Positions 40,701-48,472 of a stretch of DNA of 64,000 bases are shown here, piece after piece. The first letter of the stretch is position 1. The number at the start of each line of letters is the position of its first letter. A program made the translations under genes and the position numbers. Source of the DNA: an uncultured Azospirillum sp. (lineage in GTDB: Bacteria; Pseudomonadota; Alphaproteobacteria; Azospirillales; Azospirillaceae); assembly GCF_946480385.1 (NCBI RefSeq), contig NZ_CAMLJP010000004.1, positions 53,174 to 117,173 on the forward strand. The letters are read 5' to 3'. The notes under the pieces were generated by a model that saw only the letters and a program-made list of their open reading frames with translations, was not told the origin of the DNA and did no database searches.

Positions 40701-40725
40701 CGTGCATCACATAAACGGGTCCTAA
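34762..40725 (+). CDS. Giant repeat protein, probable type I secretion substrate
   Basis: This 1,987-residue surface or secreted protein is very alanine/glycine-rich. The N-terminal 450 residues contain four loose helical repeats built on DxLVxALASGxxVxxAV. Next is a Lys/Asp-rich linker (about 475-560). Residues about 700-1290 hold beta-sandwich, cadherin-like repeats of 156 residues introduced by VNDAPVATG. The C-terminus (from about 1740) has PIVLDMTGQGLALRPLSDG and three EF-hand-like loops, DSNGDGRINDAHEL, DRNHDGRLDLTDDAF and DVNGDGISQPSEL, as in RTX-type exoproteins. There is no Sec signal peptide, and TolC, ABC and HlyD genes follow directly, so type I export is the natural route. AAAGGG lies 5 bases before the ATG. 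Adhesin or biofilm-matrix function is inference. Confidence 0.85.
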   Translation: MTDPQKADAPSAPLMTIPEALASEAAEVLLSGNRQALLAVQEKMAEALSSQGFPGNAAGTLAEGWMHDFADGLGAHATPDAAILQANRIAAGAAARMTQAMQDAASLTGEQRTATALAQGQGVDAQSLSVPGSAADLSAALFNGVMDPLARPAGAADPIAALAQSLSAPTAHTPPSAPPLTPVDQLTAALASGAGVQEAVKAVAGTPNGHFADTLERALSSGAESDAAVTAARELSTSSEGLAHSASVAQSDGNHMLATLASGGTETRNALGGPAFASVLNDALASGGAPDAALGASVRAQSDMAASQNAAAVPPKPTDALVASLSSGRDVAETVKTFAMAAGIDAKASGGFGQALEGALSAGHEPAGALDAARQDVVALSALSAETMKGVKADPLVTALASGNNVQQAVQALGGSGAAFSAALGQALAEGRTAGQALAAARLAAETVQQNANASEVPVSPQDKAMSDLANPDKAAAAKESDDGKKTAEDTAQHSKSADGKAAEQVADASAKDGKQDGEADKDGKADKDDGKGDAKENAGDKHAADASADGTPAAPDISFAPAAKQATMSKAALKTISFDQAGVTDTATASDTSTHATTSADARPAATSPSVTKALTTTDAFAVAAQSQQRAVQAAVQALENASSDTTGTRSPSNTPTLPSTPSLPAEQHAAAPTLSSSFDAAALAKALAVAEGTTAPAGFTVFHLIESMFHPGETGGSVVGVAIVGNSGSALGVWQYSVDGGNWLAVGSVAEAAALVLPGNALLRFLPATGASGQAPVLNLRAVGDEWTGGFSGAERHLFTIAGTGGTTPLSLEVAQLSLAITPVNGAPVATGVQAILDAVAEDSTSPAGASVSSLFGKLFTDPSDAVFGAAGDGFAGVAVVANPGNAAQGEWQYWNGGSWVAVGAASDGNALLLSADTMLRFLPAADWNGQPPGLMVRLVDDSQGAIVSGDRVDLKSIGVGGTTPYSVSAILLDSQVSAVNDAPVATGTTATLAHIAEDTANPAGTTVSALFGSLFSDPTDAVAGGSAANGFAGVLVIGNAATASEGSWQYWTGTAWTDIGAAGDGNGLLLAAGTALRFLPAADWNGTTPALTVRLADDSLGSFASGGRVTETTGGGTSRFSAATITLAGIVDAVNDAPVATNSAATLPDIAEDTADPAGATVTSLFGGLFSDATDAVAGGSSANGFAGIAIVGNAATAAQGVWQYWTGIAWAAVGAVSDGSALVVAAADRLRFVPAADWNGTTPALTVRLIEEGGGTSLTGSHADLTQGVGGSTVYSAETIALTGSVTPVNDAPQVTAATPSLSTVKGVSVAVTGLSVSDIDAGSTPILVTLSAGHGTLTLADGGLDAVITGNGTDTVTVRATLATINSLLGATNGLLYTATSYSGADSIHMQVDDQGGGGAGGPLTAGASVAVTVAPPNASPVLIDTDLSLSVAAEALAPPTSGTAGIAVSTLVGLNGTGPANVTDGDAGSVTGIALVGTNENYGHWWFSTDGGTTWTLVGTVNDSDSALLLRPTDRLYFQPNASVPATVSGALTIHAWDQTSGTVGTKVAMDTSAGSAFSTATDSVTLHPGVLVPNGSFDNGLSGWTYTGGTSVGPTGDGHEGTITSASGQTPTQLEDFLGLTHGSIATATGTVPSAGHAMKLGTTVTVTQDTTLTFDWSFTFTDNASYHDFAFVSVNGVVTLLAKEASASGSFSVVVSANSTLSLGFGTSDTGDNSVNPILRVDNIKLTTVASDPIVLDMTGQGLALRPLSDGIHFDVTGDGVADSTGWIGSGNALLVQDSNGDGRINDAHELVSEQFGTGFNSSLEAMASLDRNHDGRLDLTDDAFATLKVWQDVNGDGISQPSELRNLSEAGIRSIATTSTPSDASLAGSRILGTTSMTMADGSTQMVAGVAFDVKAASAAQVQIQPTAFAPTSAAHNAVPGTNFTSLLASGLGLPTDAGVVLQPESSHLLAWSLESHAPDQHHLQNSDASNVHHINGS
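35311..36130 (+). repeat. Four degenerate helical repeats (65-75 codons)
   Basis: Units begin at about 35311, 35521, 35716 and 35941, each with the motif DxLxAxLASGxxVxxAV followed by a glycine break and a second helix ending in AGxALxAAR. They are diverged at DNA level, so the duplication is old. They form the N-terminal region of the giant protein and resemble no repeat family I can name. Confidence 0.6.
37237..38637 (+). repeat. Three tandem beta-sandwich repeats of 155-156 codons
   Basis: Units start at 37237, 37705 and 38170, each at VNxAPVAT. Each contains AEDTxxPAGATVxxLFGxLF, a GFAGVxVVxN strand, GxWQYWxGxxW and LRFLPAADWNG. The spacing of 468, 465 and 468 bases is regular. A diverged unit precedes them (from about 36850) and a different VNDAPQVT domain follows. 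High similarity makes this stretch prone to copy-number change. Confidence 0.85.
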
Positions 40726-40859
40726 TAGAAATGTCGGATTTAGAGGATTTATTAAGCAATTGAACACTGTTTTGTCTTAATTTCTGACGAGAGCGGTCGG
40801 CTATATTCGCCAGCGCAATAAACCTAAAGCTTCAGCCGACAGCGTTTCTCAGGACCCTT

Positions 40860-42284
40860 ATGCGCAAATTTCTCTTTTACGCCACGGCCTGGCTTACGCT
40901 TCTTGGCGGAGGCACGCAACCTTCGATTGCGTCACCGCGCGAAGACGTGATCTCGCTGATTGCCAAGGCGACGGAAACGCATGACCGTCTGAGAGGGGCG
41001 GAGGCGGCAGCCGACTCCGCACGCAATGGCCTGCGGATCAGCCATGGCGGCTGGTATCCGACCCTCAGCCTGTCGGCCAACGGCGGACGCGAAACCACCG
41101 AAAAGCCGGCGGGCCTTCCCAACACCGACATGAACGCCGGCCAGCTTTCGATACGCGCGACCCAGCTGATCTGGGACTTCGACGCGACCAATGCCGACAT
41201 CCGGCGGGCGCAGGTCTCGGTCGTCCGCGCCGACATCGCGGTGGAGCGCACCCGCCAGGAACTGCTGGTGGAGGGCCTGTCCGCCTACGCCAACCTCGTC
41301 CGCGCTCACCGGCTGCTCACCTTCGCCCGGCAATCGGAAGACAACATCCGCCGCCAGACCGGCCTTGAAGAGGTCCGCCTTCAGGAGGGCTACGGCTTCT
41401 CCACCGACGTCCTGCAGGCGAAGAGCCAACTTGCCGGCGCCCAGGCACGCCGCGTCGCGGCCGAAGAGGCGATGCAGACCGCGCTGAGCCGCTTCCAGGC
41501 TTATTTCGGCCATGTGTCCTTCCGGCTGGACGGCGCCCAGGTCCTGGCGATGACCAGGGCTGCCCTGCCCGCCTCGATGGACGCGGCGGTGGAGGAGGCG
41601 CGCCGCCACAATCCGCGCCTGCAGGAACTGGCCCTGACCACCGCGGCGGCAGAGGAAGCCGTGACCTCCGTGCGCGGCCGCAGCCTCTATCCCCGGGTCG
41701 AAGGCTATGTCGAGCGCAACATCAAGCGCGACGTCGCCGGTCAGCCCGGTCGGCAGAACGAACTTCTGTTCAAGCTGCAGGTCACCTTCTCGCTGAACAC
41801 CGGCCTGACCGCGATCAACAGCGTCCGGCTTGCTGAGGCCGACCTGCGCGCCGCCGACGCCAACTGGGCCGATCAGGAGCGCACGGTGCTGGAAACCGTC
41901 CGCAACAGCTGGAACCGGCTGGAAAGCGCCCGGTCGCAGGTGAAGCTGCTGAACGATCAGGCGAGCCTCGCCGCCGGCTTCCTCGACGTGGCGCGGGCGG
42001 AGCGCGAGTTGGGCTCCCGGTCGCTCATCGACATCCTGTCGGGCGAGACGACGCTGATCAACGCCCGCAGCGACGCCGCAGCAGCCGAGACGGAACTGGT
42101 TCTCGCCGGCTACCGCCTGCTGGCTGCCATGGGCCGGCTCAGCGCCGCCGATATCCAGACCAAGCCGATGCCAAAATTGGCCGCGATGGGACGGGGCCTG
42201 TTCGACGACCGCGGCAAGCAGGAACAGGCACCTCCCGCCAACCGGGATTCGAAGCGCAAGCGCGGGAAGGGAGATCAGCAATGA
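40860..42284 (+). CDS. TolC family outer membrane channel
   Basis: This 474-residue outer membrane efflux protein forms the exit duct of a type I system. A signal peptide (residues 1-26, GGGTQPSIAS) precedes the two TolC repeats; ATQLIWDFDATNADIRRAQV is the typical first-repeat signature, and LEEVRLQEGYGFSTDVLQAKS and SLIDILSGETTLINARSDAA are the paired coiled-coil hairpins. A charged, disordered tail ends the protein. The upstream 134-base gap is AT-rich, so the operon probably has its own promoter there. The stop overlaps the ABC gene's ATG (ATGA). Confidence 0.88.
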   Translation: MRKFLFYATAWLTLLGGGTQPSIASPREDVISLIAKATETHDRLRGAEAAADSARNGLRISHGGWYPTLSLSANGGRETTEKPAGLPNTDMNAGQLSIRATQLIWDFDATNADIRRAQVSVVRADIAVERTRQELLVEGLSAYANLVRAHRLLTFARQSEDNIRRQTGLEEVRLQEGYGFSTDVLQAKSQLAGAQARRVAAEEAMQTALSRFQAYFGHVSFRLDGAQVLAMTRAALPASMDAAVEEARRHNPRLQELALTTAAAEEAVTSVRGRSLYPRVEGYVERNIKRDVAGQPGRQNELLFKLQVTFSLNTGLTAINSVRLAEADLRAADANWADQERTVLETVRNSWNRLESARSQVKLLNDQASLAAGFLDVARAERELGSRSLIDILSGETTLINARSDAAAAETELVLAGYRLLAAMGRLSAADIQTKPMPKLAAMGRGLFDDRGKQEQAPPANRDSKRKRGKGDQQ

Positions 42285-43963
42285 CCGGCGGCGCCATCGG
42301 CCTGCTGCTTCTGCGGCTTCGCGCAAATCTGCGGCTGACGACCCGCGTCTTCGCGGCGTCATTCGCAGCCAACCTGCTCGGCCTCGCCTCCTCCTTCTAT
42401 ACCATGCTGGTGCTGAACCGGTATGTGACGCACGGCGTCGATTCCACGCTCGTGGCGCTGACCGTCGGCGTCATGCTGTCTATCGCCTTCGAACATCTGT
42501 TCCGCCATGTCCGGCTGGGCATCGCCGGCCGCATCGGCCGTGCCGAGCATGAACGCCTCGCGACAGGCGCCTTCGGCATCCTGCTGACTGCACGGAGCGG
42601 CGCCGGTTCGGCGGAAGGCGACGCCGCCCGCCGCGAGGCGATGCGGGCACCAGAACAGATCGACGCGGCACTGGGGTCCGCCAATCTGGCGACCCTGTTC
42701 GACCTGCCCTTCGCATTGGGATTTATCGTCGTGGTCGCGCTGGTTTCCTGGCCGTTGGCAGCGATCTGCGTCCTCTTCACCCTGCTGTCGATCGGCGCCG
42801 GCCTGCTGGCCCAGGCCGACATGCGGGCGGTCGGCCGTGATCTGGCCCAGGCCGGCGCCGACGTCCAGGGGCTGGTCACCTCCGCCATCGTCGGCCGCGA
42901 CGCGGTCGCCCTGTTCGGCGGCGCGAAGCCGCTGCTGGGCGAGTGGCAGCGCGCGGCGAAGGCGATGCGGGCGATGCGCGAGCGGATGTCGATGCGGCAG
43001 GGGCGTGCCCAATCGATGGCGCAGAGCCTGCAGGCGCTCCAGGGTGTTGCGGTCATCGCCACCGGCGCCGCGCTGGTGGTGCGCGGAGAACTGGATGTCG
43101 GCTCGCTGATCGGCGTCAACCTGCTGGTCGGCCGGGCGCTGGCGCCCTTCACCCGGCTGGCGCAGATCGGCGAATCGCTGGCGATGGCACGACAGGCGCA
43201 ACTCCGCCTGGAGCAGTTCGCCCGCACGGCCGTGGAACCGCCGACCGGCACCAGCCTGCCCCGCTATGGCGGAACGCTGGAACTGCGCGACCTGACCTAC
43301 ACCCCGGCCGGCGCCGTCACCCCGCTGCTGCGCCGCCTTTCCCTGTCGGTGCCCGCCGGCAACATCCTGGTGCTGAAGGGCCGGAACGGGTCGGGCAAAT
43401 CGACGCTGATCCGCCTGGTCGCCGGGCTGGTCGATCCGCAGGAGGGGGCAGTGCTGGCCGACGGCGTCGACATCCGCAAATTCGCCCCGCTCTGGTGGCG
43501 TCAGCAGATCGGTTATCTGCCGCAGGAGCCCATCTTTCTCAACCGAACCATTCGAGAGAACCTGCTGGTCGCCAACCCGCGTTTGTCGGAGACGGAATTG
43601 CAGGCCGTTCTTCACCGTGCCGGCGCCGAGCGCGCTGTCGCCGACTGCGCCCAGGGATTGGACACGCCGCTGCGGAATTTCGGCCAGGAACTGCCGGTCG
43701 GCCATCGGCGCCGGCTGGCGCTCGCCCGCGCACTCGCGGTCGGCGGACGGCTGATCCTGCTGGACGAGCCGACCGACGGGCTGGATGCTGAAGGAACCGC
43801 CGTCGTCTACCGCACGCTGATCGAGCTGGCGCGCGCCGGCCACACCGTGGTCATCGCCTCGCATGATTCGCGCATCCTCCAGGGCGCCTCGCTGGTGCTC
43901 GACCTCGACCGCCCGCAGGACACGGCGACAACCCCCGACACGGCCGCGATGGTGGCGTCATGA
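42281..43963 (+). CDS. Type I secretion ABC transporter (permease-ATPase)
   Basis: This 560-residue inner-membrane exporter half-molecule has five or six helices in residues 30-310 and an ATPase domain. Walker A is GRNGSGKST (about 367), the Q-loop is IGYLPQEPIFLNRTIRENL, and Walker B is LILLDEPTDGLD. Oddly, the signature motif reads QELPVGHRRRLALARALAV instead of LSGGQ, so one composite ATP site may be weak. It has no N-terminal C39 peptidase-like domain, unlike LapB-type exporters. It overlaps tolC and the hlyD-type gene by 4 bases each. It is a PrtD-like transporter by context. Confidence 0.86.
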   Translation: MTGGAIGLLLLRLRANLRLTTRVFAASFAANLLGLASSFYTMLVLNRYVTHGVDSTLVALTVGVMLSIAFEHLFRHVRLGIAGRIGRAEHERLATGAFGILLTARSGAGSAEGDAARREAMRAPEQIDAALGSANLATLFDLPFALGFIVVVALVSWPLAAICVLFTLLSIGAGLLAQADMRAVGRDLAQAGADVQGLVTSAIVGRDAVALFGGAKPLLGEWQRAAKAMRAMRERMSMRQGRAQSMAQSLQALQGVAVIATGAALVVRGELDVGSLIGVNLLVGRALAPFTRLAQIGESLAMARQAQLRLEQFARTAVEPPTGTSLPRYGGTLELRDLTYTPAGAVTPLLRRLSLSVPAGNILVLKGRNGSGKSTLIRLVAGLVDPQEGAVLADGVDIRKFAPLWWRQQIGYLPQEPIFLNRTIRENLLVANPRLSETELQAVLHRAGAERAVADCAQGLDTPLRNFGQELPVGHRRRLALARALAVGGRLILLDEPTDGLDAEGTAVVYRTLIELARAGHTVVIASHDSRILQGASLVLDLDRPQDTATTPDTAAMVAS

Positions 43964-45342
43964 AGCCGCTTCCCCTGCTGACCCGCAAGCCGGCCGCCGG
44001 CCCTGCCCTGCCCCCCGCCCTCCCCCTGGCGGGTGCAACGGCACCGGCGCTGCCCTTCACCACCGCGACGGCGCCGGAGACCGAGAGCCGCTTCGGCGAC
44101 GGGTTGTTCGCCGTCGGAATCGCCGCCTTCCTGGCGGCGGTGGGCTGGGCGTCGGTCGCCGAATTGAACGTCTCCAGCAGCGCCCCCGGCGATGTGGTAC
44201 CGCTGGCCTACAACCAGTCGGTCCAGCATTTCGAAGGCGGCATCGTCCGCGACATCCTGGTGCAGGAAGGCGATTCGGTGAAGGCCGGGCAGGTTCTGGT
44301 CGAGCTGGATCAGACCAAGACGCGCGCAGACCTTGAGGAATTGCGCCTGCGCCTCGGCTCGCTCTCCGCCGACATCGCCCGGCTGGAGGCCGAGGTCGCG
44401 CGCCGCGACAGCATCGACTTTCCCGACAAGCTGAGCCGCGAGCGGCCGGATCTGGTGGCGCAGACCCGCGACCTGTTCCGCGCCCGGCGCGACCGGCTGG
44501 CCTCCGACATCGACATCCAGCGCCAGGACATCGTCCAGCGCGAACAGCAGATGGCCGCCGTCCGCGCCCGCATCGCCGGCTCCCAGGTGGCGCAGGGGCT
44601 GATCCGCGAACAGCTGTCCATCAGCGAAAGCCTGCTGAAGCGCGAGATCACCAACCGGATGAAGCATCTGGAACTGCTGCGAGACGACGCCCGCATCACC
44701 GGCTCCATCTCCGAGGACCGCGCCACGCTGGCCCAGGCCGAAGCGGCTCTGGCCGAGGCCCGCAGCAAGCTGGTGTGGATCGGCCGCAAATATGAGGAAG
44801 AGGGCCGCAACGCGCTCGACGAGGCTCGGCGCAACCACAGCGAACTGTCGCAACGGCTGACCCGTTACCAGGACAGCCTCGACCGCTCCAGCATGCGGGC
44901 GCCGATGGACGGCATCGTCAAGACGCTGGCGGTCTCCACCAAGGGCGCCGTCGTCAAGGCGGGCGAAACCGTGGTGGAGCTGGTGCCGCGCGACGGCAAT
45001 CTGGTGGTGGACGCCCGCCTGCCGGTGCAGGACATCGGCTATGTCCGCGCCGACCAGCCGGTGGTGGTGACGCTCGCCGGCAGCGACGCCTCGCGCTTCG
45101 GCCATATCGAGGGCCGGGTGCGGACGATCAGCCCCGATACCCTGCTCGATGCCAATAAGCAGTCCTACTACAAGGTCCGCGTCGAGCTGCCGGTGACCCG
45201 CTTCGACTATGGCGGCAAGACCTACGAACTGTTCCCCGGCGTGCGGGTGACCTGCAGCATCCTGACCGGGCGCCGCACCATCCTCGACTACGTCTTCTCG
45301 CCGGTTCTGAACGGCCTCCAGCACGCGATGCAGGAGCGGTGA
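43960..45342 (+). CDS. HlyD family type I secretion periplasmic adaptor
   Basis: This 460-residue membrane fusion protein links the ABC exporter to TolC. A single membrane helix lies near residues 47-65 after a proline/alanine-rich cytoplasmic tail. The lipoyl half-motifs are VQHFEGGIVRDILVQEGDSV (early) and MRAPMDGIVKTLAVSTKGAV (late), separated by long coiled-coil helices (about 125-310) and followed by a beta-barrel ending YELFPGVRVTCSILTGRRTI, typical of PrtE/HlyD proteins. It starts with an ATGA overlap. The next gene begins 46 bases later on the same strand. Confidence 0.88.
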   Translation: MKPLPLLTRKPAAGPALPPALPLAGATAPALPFTTATAPETESRFGDGLFAVGIAAFLAAVGWASVAELNVSSSAPGDVVPLAYNQSVQHFEGGIVRDILVQEGDSVKAGQVLVELDQTKTRADLEELRLRLGSLSADIARLEAEVARRDSIDFPDKLSRERPDLVAQTRDLFRARRDRLASDIDIQRQDIVQREQQMAAVRARIAGSQVAQGLIREQLSISESLLKREITNRMKHLELLRDDARITGSISEDRATLAQAEAALAEARSKLVWIGRKYEEEGRNALDEARRNHSELSQRLTRYQDSLDRSSMRAPMDGIVKTLAVSTKGAVVKAGETVVELVPRDGNLVVDARLPVQDIGYVRADQPVVVTLAGSDASRFGHIEGRVRTISPDTLLDANKQSYYKVRVELPVTRFDYGGKTYELFPGVRVTCSILTGRRTILDYVFSPVLNGLQHAMQER

Positions 45343-45388
45343 GGATGATCCGCGCGGCACGACTTTCCCCTCCCCCGAGGTTCACCCG

Positions 45389-48300
45389 ATGCTGAGTTCG
45401 CTGCAGCCCCGTTCCCGGCCGCCGCTGCGCTGGTCGCACATGACCAAGAAGGCGCGCTTCGCCATGATCCTGGCGGCGGCGATGCTGGTTACCGTGCTGG
45501 TGTCGCTGGTGGTGCGCGCCGGCTTCCTCGGCGAACGCGACGGCGAGCCGCTGACGCTTGCCGTGGTGGGGCCGCTGAGCGGACCGGACGCCGCGCTGGG
45601 GCTGGCGCTGCGCAAGGGCGCGGCCCTGCGTGCCGACACCATCAACGCGGCGGGCGGCATCGGCGGCCGGCCGGTGGAGATCAGGCCCTTCGACGACGAG
45701 GGCGACAAGGGCAAGTCGCTGGAAATCGCCCGGCGCATCGCCAACGACCCCGACATCGTCGCGGTGATCGGCCACACGCCGGAGGCCACCGACAGCGCCG
45801 CCGCCATCTATGCCCAGAAGAAGATCCCGCTGATCGCCCCGCGCCCGCTGGTCCGCCCGGCGGATGCGGCGCCCAGCCCCTGGCTGTTCAGCATCGCCTT
45901 CGACCGCACGCACGAGACCCGCTTCCTCGCCAACTATGTCCGCAACGTGGTGGGCGAGCCGATGGTCGCCGTCATCCGCGAGGACAGCGAGCAGGCGGCC
46001 ACCCTGGCCGGCCAGTTCGACACCATCCTCCAGCGCTTCGGCACCAGGCTGGTCAACCAGTGGACCTACGCCCCCGGACGCGGCGGGGCCGGCGCCCTGC
46101 CGGCGCTCGCCCAGGCGGTGAAGGAAAAGATGCCGACCGGCGCCGTCGTCGTCATCGGCTCGGCGGTCGACAGCGCCCGCGTGGTGGTCGCGCTGCGCGA
46201 TGCCGGCGTGCGCAACCTGATCGCCGGCGGTTCCGAGATGGCGACGGCATCTTTCCGCACCGAAATCGTCGCCCAGACCCAGGCCAATCCAAAGGCGCTG
46301 ACGCCGGAGGCCTATGGCCATGGCCTGCTGGTCGCCTCGCCCGTGCTGTTCGACACGGCGAACGAGCGGGCGCAGCGCTTCTACGGCCAGTATGTCAAGC
46401 GATTCAATGCGGTGCCCGACTGGGCGGCGGCGCTGGGGGCCGACGGCGTCGACCTGATCGCCGGCGCCATCGCGGCATCCTCCGCCAGCGCCGGCAAGCC
46501 TGACGGCGACGCTCTGCGCATCGCCATCGCCGGCCATGACCGCACCGAGAACGCCTTCCAGGCCAATGCCGGCGCCTGGACCTTCGATGCCCGCGGGCAG
46601 GCGACGCTGCCGGTGATGATGGCGACCTACAACGGCCTGAACCCGGTGGCGGCGCTGACCCAATTGCAGCCGATCCGCGAGGCCGGCGTCTCCAACTTCC
46701 TGGAGGAGGTGCAGCGGGGACGGGCGCTCTATGTCAACGACCGCTTCATGTACAAGACGGACGTCATCTACACCGGCGTCCAGCTGCACGAGATCCGCGA
46801 CCTCAATCCCGATGCCAACGAAGCGACGCTGAACCTGACCATCTGGTTCCGCTACCGCGGCGCCTTCAATCCGGCCGACGTCGTCTTCACCAACGCGGTC
46901 AAGCCGGTGGAACTCGGCAAGCCCTACCGCGAGGAGCGCGGCGAGGTCACCACCTACGTCGCCTACCGGATCGAAGGACGCTTCTCGCTGAACTTCTCCG
47001 ACCAGCGCCCGCCCTACGGCAGCCATTCGGTGGGGGTCAGCTTCCGCCACCGGACGCAGAACCGGAATACCGTGATGTTCGTCACCGACGTGCTCGGCAT
47101 GTCGCTGGTGAACACCAACGACTTCGTGGAGAAGCTGAAGGCGATGGCGGCGGCGGAAACCGCCTCGGCCGCCGACCTCAGCCTCGCCGGCCGCTTCCGC
47201 CGGGCGATGGAGGGCGAAAGCGAAAGCTCCACCCTGCTCGACCAGCTGCGCGCCCGGCGGGTGCTGGCCCCGTCGCCCGGCTGGCGGCTGGCGCGCGCCT
47301 GGATTTCCCAGGACGTCACCAGCGTGAGCAGCGAGGGCGACCCCAACTATGTCGGCTTCGGCCGGCCGCAGCCGGACTTCTCCCGCGTCGATTTCGGCGT
47401 GGTGGCGACGCCGGACGCCCCGGCGGCGCGCGACTTCATCCATCGCGACTTCTTCGTCTACATCGCCATCTTCAGCGCCGTTCTGGCGGTGTTCGCCGCT
47501 TTCATGGACCGGCGCGACCGCGGCCAGTTCTGGAAGATCCAGACCCTGTTCATGCGCATCCTGTCCTGGCCGCTTCTGCTGATGTCGGCCGGCAACATCG
47601 CGCTGGACCAGGCGGTGGCGACGCTGCCGGCCAGCGGGATCGCCATGGTGGTGAACGGCATCAACGTGCTGTGGTGGATCGTGCCGGCCATCCTGGTCGA
47701 CCGCACGCTGGAACGCTTCGTCTGGACCCCACTGGAGATCCGCACCCGGCGCCGGATCCCGGCGATCGTCCGCCGCTTCTCCACCCTGATCGTCTTCGGC
47801 TTCGCCGGCTGCGGCATCATCGCCTTCGTGCTGAAGCAGCCGATCACCAGCCTGCTGGCGGCATCGGGCCTCGTCGGCATGGTCGTCGGCCTCGCCATCC
47901 AGGCGAACATCGCCAACGTCTTCTCCGGCATCGTCCTCAACATCGAGCGGCCTTTCCAGATCGGCGACAGCATCCAGATCACCGACATCGTCCGCGGCGT
48001 CGTGGTGGACATGACATGGCGGACGGTACGGGTGCGCAACGTCGCCGGCTTCATCGTCGCCATGCCCAACGCCAAGGTGTCGGAGGCTACCGTCGTCAAT
48101 TTCAGCGCGGTCGAGCGGGTCTCGATGAAGCTGGAATATTTCGCCGACGCGGGTCACGACCCCGGCCGGATGGGCGGCCTGCTGACCGGTGCGCTGCGCG
48201 CCACCGATCGGGTGATGCCCAGCGCGACCGGCGGCCTGCCTTTCGTCCGCTATGACGGCTTCCGCGCCGTCAACGGCCAGTGGCTGTGCAAGTACAACCT

Positions 48301-48472
48301 GTTCTTCTGGGTCAAGGACCACGACGCCAGCTTCGCCGTGCCGGAACTGGTCTGGCGGTCCGTCTACCGCACGCTGGCCGACGCGGGCATCGACCCGACC
48401 CCGCCCGACCTGATGGAGACGGGTGCTGCAATCGGCGCCGTTACCGGCACCGTCACGGCCATACCGGCATGA
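45389..48472 (+). CDS. Periplasmic binding domain-MscS channel fusion
   Basis: This 1,027-residue protein joins three modules. TM1 (about 24-44) anchors a type 1 periplasmic-binding (LivJ-like) domain, residues 54-410: LAVVGPLSGPDAALGLALRK, INAAGGIGGRPVEI, DIVAVIGHTPE. A beta-rich domain follows (about 440-570: VIYTGVQLHEIRDLNPDANE, LTIWFRYRGAFNPADV), resembling the ligand-binding domain of pentameric ligand-gated channels. The C-terminal part has four hydrophobic helices (about 682-815) and an MscS core: GLVGMVVGLAIQANIANVFS, NIERPFQIGDSIQI, MPNAKVSEATVVNFS. The design predicts a channel gated by a periplasmic ligand. It is coupled to the next gene (ATG overlapping TGA). The substrate is unknown. 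Confidence 0.85.
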   Translation: MLSSLQPRSRPPLRWSHMTKKARFAMILAAAMLVTVLVSLVVRAGFLGERDGEPLTLAVVGPLSGPDAALGLALRKGAALRADTINAAGGIGGRPVEIRPFDDEGDKGKSLEIARRIANDPDIVAVIGHTPEATDSAAAIYAQKKIPLIAPRPLVRPADAAPSPWLFSIAFDRTHETRFLANYVRNVVGEPMVAVIREDSEQAATLAGQFDTILQRFGTRLVNQWTYAPGRGGAGALPALAQAVKEKMPTGAVVVIGSAVDSARVVVALRDAGVRNLIAGGSEMATASFRTEIVAQTQANPKALTPEAYGHGLLVASPVLFDTANERAQRFYGQYVKRFNAVPDWAAALGADGVDLIAGAIAASSASAGKPDGDALRIAIAGHDRTENAFQANAGAWTFDARGQATLPVMMATYNGLNPVAALTQLQPIREAGVSNFLEEVQRGRALYVNDRFMYKTDVIYTGVQLHEIRDLNPDANEATLNLTIWFRYRGAFNPADVVFTNAVKPVELGKPYREERGEVTTYVAYRIEGRFSLNFSDQRPPYGSHSVGVSFRHRTQNRNTVMFVTDVLGMSLVNTNDFVEKLKAMAAAETASAADLSLAGRFRRAMEGESESSTLLDQLRARRVLAPSPGWRLARAWISQDVTSVSSEGDPNYVGFGRPQPDFSRVDFGVVATPDAPAARDFIHRDFFVYIAIFSAVLAVFAAFMDRRDRGQFWKIQTLFMRILSWPLLLMSAGNIALDQAVATLPASGIAMVVNGINVLWWIVPAILVDRTLERFVWTPLEIRTRRRIPAIVRRFSTLIVFGFAGCGIIAFVLKQPITSLLAASGLVGMVVGLAIQANIANVFSGIVLNIERPFQIGDSIQITDIVRGVVVDMTWRTVRVRNVAGFIVAMPNAKVSEATVVNFSAVERVSMKLEYFADAGHDPGRMGGLLTGALRATDRVMPSATGGLPFVRYDGFRAVNGQWLCKYNLFFWVKDHDASFAVPELVWRSVYRTLADAGIDPTPPDLMETGAAIGAVTGTVTAIPA

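Noticed and set aside
40726..40859. Promoter with TATATT as -10 before tolC
   Set aside because: No -35-like hexamer stands at 16-18 bases, so I do not list it, although the AT-rich spacer could still contain a promoter.
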